Assembly (NCBI GenBank): GCA_020634515.1
Contig: JACKBL010000001.1
Coordinates: 434,001-498,000, forward strand
Length of the DNA: 64,000 nt
Source: Ardenticatenales bacterium
GTDB taxonomy: Bacteria; Chloroflexota; Anaerolineae; Promineifilales; Promineifilaceae
Reading direction: 5' to 3'
The notes under the pieces are model-generated. The model searched no databases. It had not been told where the DNA came from and saw only the letters and a list, made by a program, of their open reading frames with translations. Of the stretch, positions 49,264 through 57,582 are shown piece after piece (positions within the stretch are counted from its first letter, which is position 1; the number at the start of each line of letters is the position of its first letter). A program made the translations under genes and the position numbers.

Positions 49264-50412
49264 CTACCTTCCCTGCCGCTGCAAGGAGATGTAGCGCGTG
49301 CGCGCATGGGCATAATCGCCCGGCGGCAGGAATTGAAGCAGCAAATGGGTGTCTTTCGCAGGCGCTTCCAGCACAAACCAGCCTTCCTTTGCGCCGCCCG
49401 CGAACAGGCGAAAATCCGAAAGCGCCGGTTCTGGTTCCACGACCGCCGGCGTTCTCCATTCCTGACCCTGGCTGTCCAGAATACGAAAATCCCAACCGTT
49501 GAGGTCTTGTGACGCCTCATCGTTGCCAATGTAGCGAACGCGGGCGTAGAGAAGCACATACTGCCGACCCGGCGGCGGCGGATCGTTGTACCGGTTGGCG
49601 GCGAAAATGCGCTGCCACGCTTCTTCGCCACCGTGCATTTCCAGCAGCAACAATTCCCATGACTCGTCCACGATGGTCTGATCAAAACGGGCCGGCTCCG
49701 TTGCCTGCGTGCCGATGCGGTTGCGCTGAATATCCGCCAGGGCCGCGGGCACGTCAACGCCGGCGTTTTCCTCCAGAGCCACAAAATGGGTGATGCTTTC
49801 GCCGTCGCCGCTTTCCTCGGCGGCCAGCATCAGGTTACGCTCATCGGCGACGGCCAGGAACAACTCCCATCCTTCCGCGGTTGTGCCGGCAATCATATCA
49901 CTGGCATTGCTCAACATCGGTTCGGGAGCCACCTGTGCGACTTCAAACGCGAAGTGCAGCCGCATGGCGGAGCCGGTGAGTCCCAAAAAGAGATAATCAT
50001 TCGCGCCGGCCAGCGGGCTTTTGCTGACGGAGAGCCGCAGTAGCACGTATTCAAAGCCCTCCGGGGGCGGGTCGTTGAACATGTTAGCGGCGGCGGTGCG
50101 GTCGCTGGCTTCCGTCCCGCGCACCATCTCCAGCACAGTTATCTGCCAGTGGGGGAGGACGATGGGCGTTCCGGGTGCGAGTGGTTGGGCGCGGGAACTG
50201 GCATTTTCCGCCAGTGGCGGCGCGGCGGTGGGGATGGCAGGGGCGTCTAGCCAGAGGGTGGCCGTGGCTTGCGGCCCGGTGGGGAGGGCGACGGCAGGCG
50301 TGGGTGTGGGGGAGAACAGGGCCGTGACGGCCTGGCAGGCCAGCAGCCAGGCGGCGGTGAAGAGGAGCAGAAGGGGGCGGGCCATGGGGGGAAGGGGGGG
50401 CGATTTTTTCAT
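49264..50412 (-). CDS. Lipoprotein with two DUF4352-like beta-sandwich domains
   Basis: A 382-residue lipoprotein. The signal ends AAWLLACQAV, followed by a Pro/Thr linker. Two similar domains follow: the first with WQITVLEMVRGTEA, FNDPPPEGFEYVLLRLSV; the second with SWELLLLEMHGGEEAWQRI, YNDPPPPGRQYVLLYARV. This duplicated pattern matches the immunoglobulin-like DUF4352 fold found in Gram-positive-type lipoproteins. The protein would be exposed on the outer face of the membrane; its role is unknown. The start ATG overlaps the stop of the MFS gene by four bases (ATGA), so translation is coupled; a start at 50385 is also possible. Confidence 0.8.
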   Translation of the reverse strand: MKKSPPLPPMARPLLLLFTAAWLLACQAVTALFSPTPTPAVALPTGPQATATLWLDAPAIPTAAPPLAENASSRAQPLAPGTPIVLPHWQITVLEMVRGTEASDRTAAANMFNDPPPEGFEYVLLRLSVSKSPLAGANDYLFLGLTGSAMRLHFAFEVAQVAPEPMLSNASDMIAGTTAEGWELFLAVADERNLMLAAEESGDGESITHFVALEENAGVDVPAALADIQRNRIGTQATEPARFDQTIVDESWELLLLEMHGGEEAWQRIFAANRYNDPPPPGRQYVLLYARVRYIGNDEASQDLNGWDFRILDSQGQEWRTPAVVEPEPALSDFRLFAGGAKEGWFVLEAPAKDTHLLLQFLPPGDYAHARTRYISLQRQGR

Positions 50413-51599
50413 GCTGCGGGGGATTGTACCAGAGGGTGGGTCAACTGTCGCCGGTAGAACCAGAGCATGAGCAGGGTGTTGGCGGCGAGGAAGGGGCCGA
50501 TGGCTTCCAGGCTGATGCGGGCGGCGAGGATGCCGGCAATTGCCGGCAACACCGCATATCCCAAACTGGCCGCGCTCACCTGGAACCCGATGCTGTTGGC
50601 GGCGTGGGTGTGGCCTACCCAACGTGGTGTCATGGCGATCAGGGTGGGGAAGATGGGCGCGAGGGCCAGCCCCATGAGGGCCAGCCCGCCAAAGTTCAGC
50701 CCGGGCCAGGTGGGGATGGCGATGAGCAAGCTGCCGAGGAGGGCGATGGCCATGCAGCCTAACAGCAGGCGCGTCGCGCTCCAGCGGTCGCCGATGAGGC
50801 CAAAGAGGAAGCGCCCCACCCCTAATCCCGCCCAGAAGAGACTGAGCCAGATGCCGGCATATGCCGGCAACACCCCACGCCCTTCCGTCAACAACGTATA
50901 GCTCCACTGCCCCGCCACCGACTCCACGCCCGTATACACGAAGAACAGGAAAATGCCGGCCCAGGCCAGCGGCAGCCGCAGCGTCTGGCGCAGCGGCGCG
51001 GACGGCCGCGCCTCCTCCATCGTATCCGTGGGCAGTTGCCAGCGCCGGCGCGTGATCAGGAAGCAAACGGCCAGTGCCGCGAACACCCCGCTCACCACCA
51101 GATAACCGGACTGCCACGGCAGCGCCCGCGCCAGCAGCGTCGTCACAAACACCGGCCCCAGCATGGCCCCCAGGCCAAAATTGACATGCAGCCAATTCAC
51201 CAGCCGCGTGGAAAAATTAAGGGCGAAATAGATGTTCAGCGCCCCATCCATGGCCCCCATGCCCGCCCCCGCCACCATGCTGGCGACAATCAGCCATCCC
51301 CACGAAGTCGCGCGGCTGAAGGCCGCCGCCCCCGCCATCATCACCAGGCTGCTGAGCAAAAGGAACCGCCCCACGCCTAGCGCGGAGACCAGCCGCCCTG
51401 TAGCGAAACTGGCGAGCAGATGGCTGGCGGTGCTTGCCAGCAGCAGCAGCCCCAGCGCGTCTAGCGGCAGCCCGAACGAAGCGCGGACCGAAGGCCAGGC
51501 GATTCCCAGCATGGACGCGAACAGTCCAATCCCCAACATTTCGGCGTAGGCAATACCGACAACAGTATAGCTATCACCACGGCTATGAGTCTTTGTCAC
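50409..51599 (-). CDS. Major facilitator superfamily transporter
   Basis: A 396-residue inner-membrane protein with about twelve hydrophobic helices in two halves, separated by a loop near residue 195 (RRRWQLPTDTMEEARPS). MFS motif A-like sequences appear after helix 2 (TGRLVSALGVGRFLLL) and in the second half (GLIGDRWSATRLLLG). The closest style is sugar/fucose-permease-like MFS members, but the substrate is open. The GTG at 51599 overlaps the upstream stop (GTGA). It is in an operon with the membrane protein before it and the lipoprotein after it. Confidence 0.87.
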   Translation of the reverse strand: MTKTHSRGDSYTVVGIAYAEMLGIGLFASMLGIAWPSVRASFGLPLDALGLLLLASTASHLLASFATGRLVSALGVGRFLLLSSLVMMAGAAAFSRATSWGWLIVASMVAGAGMGAMDGALNIYFALNFSTRLVNWLHVNFGLGAMLGPVFVTTLLARALPWQSGYLVVSGVFAALAVCFLITRRRWQLPTDTMEEARPSAPLRQTLRLPLAWAGIFLFFVYTGVESVAGQWSYTLLTEGRGVLPAYAGIWLSLFWAGLGVGRFLFGLIGDRWSATRLLLGCMAIALLGSLLIAIPTWPGLNFGGLALMGLALAPIFPTLIAMTPRWVGHTHAANSIGFQVSAASLGYAVLPAIAGILAARISLEAIGPFLAANTLLMLWFYRRQLTHPLVQSPAA

Positions 51600-52939
51600 T
51601 CCGGGACCTTTGTGTGCATAGCAAAGGGTTCCCCTTCAGCAGCCATCAGGCAAATCCCGGAAAGAATCAAGACGATTACAAAACCGACGTAGTTGTCTTG
51701 AAAGAAGCGGGAAACAAAACCGATAAGAAAAATGTAAATCCCCGCAACAAGCAGCGTGGTTCCAATCCCGTTGCGTTGCCACTGAAATCTCATCAGAATT
51801 GCCAGTAAGGGCAGACCCAATGAGATTTGAAGTATCCAGAATGGAAAAGGGTCGAGAGCAGAGGGAATGATGCCCAGGCTAACCAGGATCGTACCCAATG
51901 TATGCCCGCGGATTGGGTAATTGATGGCAACAGCGCCGCCAGGGTAGGCAAAAACGTCAAGAAAAAAAGCGCGTGGATTCCAGACCACAAACGGGCCAAT
52001 AACTATGACGGCCACTCCCACAACGATGGCCAGCAATTTCAACGTTTCCTTGATTCGATTGGCGCGGGGGACGTATTGTTGCAATAGCAGAACGTAGAAT
52101 GGCAAAAAGAAGCCAGCAGATTGTTTGCTGGCACAGGCCAGACCAAGAAATATGGCGGAGATAATTAGTCGCCTTTGAGATAGGGTTAAAATCGTGAGGA
52201 AGATGAGCAAAAGGATGACAACATCATTCATGCCAATCATGACCGGACGTGTCAATAGTGGATTCAAGGCTACTCCTGCCAACAGGGTCAATTTAAGCGT
52301 TGGTTGCTGCACCATAACGGGCAGCAATATGGCAAACATCACGTAGGCCGCCAGATATATCCAGCGCTGATCATATGGTAATGTGTGCTGCTCGAAGAGA
52401 CGAAAAACAGGGTATGAAAAGAGGAGGAAGCCGGGCAGGTAGACGAAATGCTCGAATGCAGGATTGGTTGGCATTTCGATGCGGGAGAACCCGTAGAATT
52501 GCAAAGGCGTATGCGCATAATTTGCTACGTAAGGATTCACTTCGTTGCTGAGGAAATGTAATGCTGATTCAATTTGAATCGCACCGTCATGTATATCGGC
52601 ATACGCTTCTGTGTATCCCGATTCATCCACTTGAGAGATGATGCGCGTGCGGATATTGTTCAGGGTGGGATGTACGACGGCGGTGGCAATCATGATTAAG
52701 ATGAGTCCCAAACGAACAAGAAAGACCAGGCGTGTCTTGTTAAACTTTTCGGGTAAACGAACATAATCTGTTAATGGATGCCATATTGCCAGAAGAATGT
52801 ATAGCATGAGCGGAACAACGAGAAGAAATGAAATGCCACCCGTATACATGTGTGCCGGCACAAGTAATAGTAAAAATAACAGGTCAAGCGGAATAGCAAA
52901 GGCTCCTTGCCTTCTTGAATGTGGCTCGTTCATTTTCAT
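51596..52939 (-). CDS. Polytopic membrane protein, GT-C glycosyltransferase-like
   Basis: A 447-residue protein with ten or more hydrophobic helices. Between helices 2-3 and 4 there is a long outer loop (about residues 95-165) with DESGYTEAYADIHDG and NEVNPYVANYAHTPLQFYGF, which resembles the first extracytoplasmic loop of lipid-dependent GT-C or DUF2029-type mannosyltransferases. It may transfer a sugar from a polyprenyl carrier to lipid or polysaccharide. The A+T-richer base composition differs from that of its neighbours and suggests transfer. ATG 52939 (or 52933) is the start. It overlaps the MFS gene. Confidence 0.7.
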   Translation of the reverse strand: MKMNEPHSRRQGAFAIPLDLLFLLLLVPAHMYTGGISFLLVVPLMLYILLAIWHPLTDYVRLPEKFNKTRLVFLVRLGLILIMIATAVVHPTLNNIRTRIISQVDESGYTEAYADIHDGAIQIESALHFLSNEVNPYVANYAHTPLQFYGFSRIEMPTNPAFEHFVYLPGFLLFSYPVFRLFEQHTLPYDQRWIYLAAYVMFAILLPVMVQQPTLKLTLLAGVALNPLLTRPVMIGMNDVVILLLIFLTILTLSQRRLIISAIFLGLACASKQSAGFFLPFYVLLLQQYVPRANRIKETLKLLAIVVGVAVIVIGPFVVWNPRAFFLDVFAYPGGAVAINYPIRGHTLGTILVSLGIIPSALDPFPFWILQISLGLPLLAILMRFQWQRNGIGTTLLVAGIYIFLIGFVSRFFQDNYVGFVIVLILSGICLMAAEGEPFAMHTKVPE

Positions 52940-52952
52940 ATAGGCTCGCTTT

Positions 52953-53981
52953 TTATGGCTGGGTCAACCAGGCGGAGGGGTTATTTGACATGAGGACGGA
53001 CATGGGCACGAAGGTGTAGCCGCGGGACTGCATCTCTCCGATGTAGCGGTCGATGGTTTCCGGCATGTCGGCGCGATAGGTGTGGGTGTAGAGGATGGAG
53101 CCGGGGAAGGAGCCTTCGCGCATGGTCTGGCACATGCGGTCGGCGGTGGTGTCTTCGCGCCAGTCGTCGGCGCTGCCGGACCAGATGATGGTGGTCCAGC
53201 CGGCTTCGTAGGCGGCCTGGACGCTTTCGTCGGAGCGGGAGCCGAAGGGGGGGCGCAGCCACGGTTTGGTGGACTGCCCGGTGAGGCGCAGGACGATGTC
53301 TTCGGTGCGGTTGAGTTCGTCCACGACCTGCTCCGCACTCATGTCGCGCATGTTGCCGTGGGAGTAGGTGTGGTTTGCCAGTTCGTGGCCGCGACGGGCG
53401 ATCTCGCGTACCCAGTCGGGGTAGGTTTCCGCCCAGGAGCCGAGGATGAACATGGTGGTTTTGACGCCGTGGCGGTCAAGGATGTCCAGTAGTTCGCCCA
53501 GGTGCGCGGGGCTGCCTTCGACGTCGAATCCCAGTTGAATCAGGTTTTGGCCGCCGCCTGTGCCGGCAAAAACCATGTCAGGCCAGGCAGTCGCGGGACG
53601 AGGCCACGGGCCGGGCGCAACCCCGTACAGCGGTTGTATATCCGCCAGCGCCGCCTGGGGGCGGCAGGCGAATTCGGATGTGGGCGTGGGGGCAACTGTT
53701 TCCGTGGCGGTGGGCGGGGGCGGGGCCGTGTTGGTGGGCGTGGGGGTGGCCGTGGAGGGAGGTGTGGCGGATGGCAGCGGCGTGGCGGTGGGGCGCGCCG
53801 TGGATAGGATCGGCGGTGGCAGCGGCGTGGCGGTTGGCGCCGCCGCTGCCGTGGGCAACGCCGCCGCTATCTGAGAGGAGGTGGTGGGGTCGGGCAGGGA
53901 AGCGGCGGGCCTGGCGCAGCTTGCGAGTAAGATGACGGCTATCGTCGTCAGGACGAACGTTGTTTTTTGCCAGGACCCCAT
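52953..53981 (-). CDS. Polysaccharide deacetylase (NodB homology), lipoprotein
   Basis: A 342-residue lipoprotein: signal to VILLASC, then about 80 residues of Pro/Thr/Ala linker, then the carbohydrate esterase 4 domain. Motif 1 is GFDVEGSPAH (metal-binding/catalytic Asp), motif 2 HELANHTYSHGNM (H-x3-H, the zinc ligands), motif 3 RPPFGSRS, with later IIWSGSADDW and LYTHTYRADMPETID. It removes acetyl groups from surface or wall polysaccharide outside the cell. It is a likely partner of the GT-C-like gene 13 bases downstream. Confidence 0.91.
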   Translation of the reverse strand: MGSWQKTTFVLTTIAVILLASCARPAASLPDPTTSSQIAAALPTAAAAPTATPLPPPILSTARPTATPLPSATPPSTATPTPTNTAPPPPTATETVAPTPTSEFACRPQAALADIQPLYGVAPGPWPRPATAWPDMVFAGTGGGQNLIQLGFDVEGSPAHLGELLDILDRHGVKTTMFILGSWAETYPDWVREIARRGHELANHTYSHGNMRDMSAEQVVDELNRTEDIVLRLTGQSTKPWLRPPFGSRSDESVQAAYEAGWTTIIWSGSADDWREDTTADRMCQTMREGSFPGSILYTHTYRADMPETIDRYIGEMQSRGYTFVPMSVLMSNNPSAWLTQP

Positions 53982-54036
53982 GCCGCTTGCCCCATGATGT
54001 TTCTTGTGCCCGCTGGAAGGCCGGTTGCCACCGGCT

Positions 54037-55761
54037 TTATGAATCGCTGCTGTTCCAGATGGCCATCAGTTCTTCTTTGACTTGCTGCCGTTCTTGCTGG
54101 TAATCGGCGGCGGAGATTTTGCCGTTGGCGTAGGCGTCATCCAGCGCGACCAGCGTCGCCAGCAGTTCTTCCCGATCCGCCGGTTCCTCTATTGGGGCAT
54201 TGCGCCGCGCCCGCTGTGTGGCGATGATGGCAATGCCGGCAACCAGGACCAGCGCGCCCGCGCCGATGAGAATCTGGGTGGTGCTGTTGATGGCCACAGC
54301 GCCACCGCCGGAGCGTGGTTTCCCTTCCAGCGTGATGCTGAGGCTGCCGCCCGCGTTCACGGGTGCGCCGGTGTATTGCACAAAGGTCTGCCCCTGGAAG
54401 TCCTGCGGACCGCTGCTCTGCCAGTCGCCCACGAGGGTGACGCCGCTGTCGGGGAGGATGATGGTGGGGATGGTGGTGTCGTAGGGGACGCTGTGGGCCA
54501 CGGTCATGCCGCTGTCGTATGGGAGCGTGTAGCGGACCAGCAGGTTCATGCTGTTGGGGCCGGGGCGCAGCGGCAGGGTGTCGCGCCAACCCGCGTCTGT
54601 GGGGAAGAGTTCATTGGCGGGCACGAAGGAGTCGAGGGAACCAAAGCCGCGTTGGAAGGCGGGATTTTGCGCGTCGGGCGGCAGGGGGATGAGGACCGTG
54701 CCGCCGTTGACGTCGCCGGAATCGCCCACGTAGACCTGATTGGCGTTGTTGCTGAAGGTGTACAACTCGTTGACTTCCAACTGGGTGGCAGTGACGTTCA
54801 TGATGATGTGTAGCTGGTCAATGGAGATGACCGAGGCGTCGGTGGTGGGGTCGTAGATGGTGATGGGCAGGGCGGCGCTGGGTTCGTCGGCGCCGAGGCG
54901 GCCAATGTCGCTGCTGAAGCTGATGTCGTTGTAGGCGACGCTGGCCATGTACACCCAGTCGGAAGGGGCCTGAGTGATGTCGAACTGGAAGGAGCCATCG
55001 GTGTTGACGGTGCTGGTGAGGACGAGGCCAATGGTGAAGTCGGCGGGGTTGAAGGCGCGCAGGAGTGCCGGCAAATCACCGGCCGCGTTTCCCGTCGTTC
55101 CGTTTAGCACCTGCCCCGTAATCACCCCATCGACGAGCACCACCGGGGCCACGCCGTTAAAAGAAAATGTGGCGCGGCCATAATCGACCATTGCCCAAAC
55201 GTCGTCCGCGGGCGTGTTGGGGAGCAGGGCTTGCAGGCGGTCAAAGGCGGTCTGGTTGCTGTTGTCGCGCCAGAATGTGGGGTCGGTCATGAAGGCGGTG
55301 TCCGGGCCGGGGTCGAGGGCGGCGAACAGATCCGCGCCACGGGCGATGGCGTCCGGCGAGGCGCTGAGGGCGAAGACGGCGGCAACGAGGTTCCAACGGT
55401 CTGCTTCGGCGATGGCGTTGGTGCTGCTGGGGCCAAAGGGGGGCATTCCTTTTTCCAGGTTGCCGTCGGTGATGGCCTGGAACATGCCGGCAGGAATGGC
55501 CTGGCGCGCGTACTCGGGGTCGTTGAAGGGGCGAGGGGGGGCGGGCAGGCGGTCTACCATGTCGCCGTCGCCTGCGCCTTGTGGGCCGTGGCAGTTGGCG
55601 CAGCGTTCGGCGAAGATGGTGAGGCCGGCGTCGGCGTCGGCGGTGGAGATTTCGGATGTGGGGGTGGATTGGGAGAATGCCGGCAATGCCGGCATCACCA
55701 CCATCATCGCGGCCAAAATCAGCAAGGGGAGCATAAAACGAGCGTGTTTTGATGTCATCAT
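54037..55761 (-). CDS. Membrane-bound c-type cytochrome with carboxypeptidase-like and C-terminal SHOCT-like segments
   Basis: A protein of about 574 residues. From ATG 55761/55758 it starts with a signal peptide (MLPLLILAAMMVVMPALPAFSQ), then a mono-haem cytochrome c domain (CANCHGPQGAGDG, a Met near GMPPFG). A long beta-rich middle follows, with transthyretin/carboxypeptidase-like character, then one C-terminal membrane helix (LIGAGALVLVAGIAIIAT) and a cytoplasmic tail (LDDAYANGKISAADYQQER) resembling SHOCT or CcmI-like helices. An upstream ATG at 55809 lies in a repeat and is less likely. It precedes no further ccm gene but is downstream of ccm genes in the same strand run, so it is perhaps a cargo of the Ccm system. 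Confidence 0.8.
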   Translation of the reverse strand: MMTSKHARFMLPLLILAAMMVVMPALPAFSQSTPTSEISTADADAGLTIFAERCANCHGPQGAGDGDMVDRLPAPPRPFNDPEYARQAIPAGMFQAITDGNLEKGMPPFGPSSTNAIAEADRWNLVAAVFALSASPDAIARGADLFAALDPGPDTAFMTDPTFWRDNSNQTAFDRLQALLPNTPADDVWAMVDYGRATFSFNGVAPVVLVDGVITGQVLNGTTGNAAGDLPALLRAFNPADFTIGLVLTSTVNTDGSFQFDITQAPSDWVYMASVAYNDISFSSDIGRLGADEPSAALPITIYDPTTDASVISIDQLHIIMNVTATQLEVNELYTFSNNANQVYVGDSGDVNGGTVLIPLPPDAQNPAFQRGFGSLDSFVPANELFPTDAGWRDTLPLRPGPNSMNLLVRYTLPYDSGMTVAHSVPYDTTIPTIILPDSGVTLVGDWQSSGPQDFQGQTFVQYTGAPVNAGGSLSITLEGKPRSGGGAVAINSTTQILIGAGALVLVAGIAIIATQRARRNAPIEEPADREELLATLVALDDAYANGKISAADYQQERQQVKEELMAIWNSSDS

Positions 55762-55809
55762 GAGGGGAAGAAGCGCCTGTAAGCTTTGAGCTTCAGAGAA
55801 GGTTGTCAT

Positions 55810-55838
55810 CTTCCTGGAAGCTCAAAGCTTCCAGGAAG
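55810..55838. repeat. CTTCCTGGAAGCT inverted repeat, locus 4
   Basis: Perfect 13-bp arms CTTCCTGGAAGCT (55810-55822) and AGCTTCCAGGAAG (55826-55838), only three bases apart. It encodes the last residues (SSWKL) and stop of the CcmI-like gene and covers the region just before the cytochrome gene. Confidence 0.75.
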
Positions 55839-56421
55839 ATTCTGTTTCGGACGCGGGCTGCGCCAGCGGCGTGCCACAGCCGGCGCAGAATTTATCACCG
55901 ACATCGGTGCGTTGACCGCACCGCGGACAAAAACGGGCCACGGGCTGCCCATTTGCTTGCGCCGGCGCGGCGGATTTGGCGGGCGCGCCCTGGTGTCGCC
56001 TACGGGCCACAGCCGCCTCAATTTCACCTTCCACCGCCGTCGGCGACGCGGCCCGCCCGGCGTGGCCGCGTCGTGCTGCCACGGCGGCTTCGATTTCATC
56101 CCCCAAGCCCGCGGCAGGGGGCGTGGCGGGCGTCAGGGCGTCAAGTTGCTGCAAGACGCCCGCCGTCTCCATTTTCAGGGTCAGGCGTTGGGATTCGTAG
56201 ATGTCGGCGGGGATTTTGCCCGTTTCGTAGTCGAAATCAAGGGCACGCAGTCGTACCAGCAGTACTTCTTTTGCCGCCAGTAACGGTTGCCGCGATGACG
56301 CGGCAGGTGTGGCGTGACGGGACGTATCTGGCTGCCTGCTGGGCAGCAAAAAGGGGTGCGCCAGGAAAAAGGCCACCCCTAGAAATAGGGCTAACCCGAG
56401 AAGAATAGAACCTGTGGACAT
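55822..56421 (-). CDS. CcmI-like protein with C-terminal zinc ribbon
   Basis: A 199-residue protein. Residues 5-26 are one membrane helix. Residues about 50-95 (AAKEVLLVRLRALDFDYETGKIPADIYESQR) resemble the coiled coil of CcmI-type proteins, which chaperone apocytochrome c. Low-complexity Ala/Arg repeats with EIEAAVARRR follow, and the end is a double Cys-pair zinc ribbon (FCPRCGQRTDVGDKFCAGCG). The zinc ribbon in place of the TPR half of CcmI is unusual. Position between a cytochrome c gene and ccmG supports a maturation role. The last residues come from the inverted repeat at 55810-55838. Confidence 0.75.
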   Translation of the reverse strand: MSTGSILLGLALFLGVAFFLAHPFLLPSRQPDTSRHATPAASSRQPLLAAKEVLLVRLRALDFDYETGKIPADIYESQRLTLKMETAGVLQQLDALTPATPPAAGLGDEIEAAVAARRGHAGRAASPTAVEGEIEAAVARRRHQGAPAKSAAPAQANGQPVARFCPRCGQRTDVGDKFCAGCGTPLAQPASETESSWKL

Positions 56422-56488
56422 AACTGTTTGTCTGTTGTTGCGGACGGGCGGATGGGGACATTTGGGCCATCATGCTCGTCGTTGTGGA

Positions 56489-57073
56489 TCAGGCATCCTC
56501 CGCCAGCAGGCGTTCGATGGTACTGACAAGGCGCTGTTGCGAGACAGGGCCAATGACGATGTCTTTGATCAGCCCATCTTTGCCAATGAAGAATGTCTCC
56601 GGTACGCCGGTTACTTTGTATTCGTGCGAGATCATGGAGCGCAGATCGGGCGCGTTGGGATAGGTGACGTTGAATTCATTCATGTAGGCGATGGATTGGG
56701 GTTCCACGTCAATGTAGGCGACGCCGAGGAAGACGACTCCCTTGTCGGCGTAGGCGCGCCAGGTGTTTTCGAGCAAATCTGCTTCGACGCGGCACTCAAC
56801 GCACCAGGAGGCCCAGAAGTTGAGGACGACGACCTGCCCTTGCATGTCCGCCAGGGATGCGGTCTGTCGTTCTTCCCATTCATACCCGTTAAAGAACTGT
56901 AAATCGAAGCCGGGCGCTTTGCTTCCCGGTTCCGGGCGCGAGGCGTTGGTGTTCATCAACCCCCAACCTAGAAAGCCGAGGATGAACAGGACGGCGGCGG
57001 CGGTGACGATGCTCCATTTGTTGATGCGCCGCGCGGGCGCGGAATCATCCGGTGTCATGGTTACGTCTGTCAT
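56489..57073 (-). CDS. ccmG: Thiol-disulfide oxidoreductase CcmG/ResA-like
   Basis: Keeps apocytochrome haem-binding Cys reduced outside the membrane. The 194 residues have an N-terminal signal-anchor (about 21-42) and a thioredoxin fold with active site WASWCVECRVEADLL, the family acid GVAYIDVEP, and cis-Pro at TGVPETFFIGKDG. The start overlaps ccmH by four bases (ATGA). It is part of the ccm run, coding on the same strand. Confidence 0.91.
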   Translation of the reverse strand: MTDVTMTPDDSAPARRINKWSIVTAAAVLFILGFLGWGLMNTNASRPEPGSKAPGFDLQFFNGYEWEERQTASLADMQGQVVVLNFWASWCVECRVEADLLENTWRAYADKGVVFLGVAYIDVEPQSIAYMNEFNVTYPNAPDLRSMISHEYKVTGVPETFFIGKDGLIKDIVIGPVSQQRLVSTIERLLAEDA

Positions 57074-57576
57074 GATTTTTGTTGCAATTCCTTCTCTACG
57101 CGGGCCAGGTAGGGGTCTTCGCCAGATGGAGGCGGGGAGGAGGGGGGGGCTTCCTCGTCGCGGTCGTCCTCTGGTCGGCGCAGGCGATTGAGGTAGCGCG
57201 CAAAGAAGAATCCGCCTCCGATGACGGCGGCTGCCGGCAAAATCCAGACGATGAGGTCAAACCCACTGCGAGGGGGTTCGGCCAGCACGCGGTCGCCATA
57301 CTGTTCGGCGAAATAGTCCATGATTTGCTGCTTGCTACGACCTTCGGCAAGCTGCGTGCGGATTACTTCGCGCCAATCCCGGCAGGCTTGCGTGGGGCAC
57401 ACGTCCAGTGGGGTGCTTTCGCACACGGGGCAGTAGAGGTCGTGGGCGACTTCGTTGACCTGGTCATCCGTGATTGCGGTTGATTGCGCCAGCGCGGCGG
57501 GGGCGGCTGCCAGGGCCGCGACTGCTAGCAGCAGGAAGAGGAGCGTGAGGAAACGTGTCTTGTTTGACATAATCAT
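57070..57576 (-). CDS. ccmH: Cytochrome c maturation protein CcmH
   Basis: Haem-ligation partner that holds apocytochrome Cys. The 168 residues have a signal peptide ending near PAALAQS, a short domain with the redox motif DLYCPVCESTPLDVCPTQACRDWR (family form LRCxxCxxQ; here the first residue pattern is LYCPVC) and a C-terminal membrane helix (LIVWILPAAAVIGGGFFF). The Glu-rich tail follows. The start is ATG 57576, or 57570. It lies seven bases after ccmF, in one operon. Confidence 0.92.
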   Translation of the reverse strand: MIMSNKTRFLTLLFLLLAVAALAAAPAALAQSTAITDDQVNEVAHDLYCPVCESTPLDVCPTQACRDWREVIRTQLAEGRSKQQIMDYFAEQYGDRVLAEPPRSGFDLIVWILPAAAVIGGGFFFARYLNRLRRPEDDRDEEAPPSSPPPSGEDPYLARVEKELQQKS

Positions 57577-57582
57577 TTGCGC

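Noticed and set aside
50413..51195. Long extension of the DUF4352-like lipoprotein into the MFS gene
   Set aside because: It is the shadow of the MFS gene; the lipoprotein signal starts at 50412.
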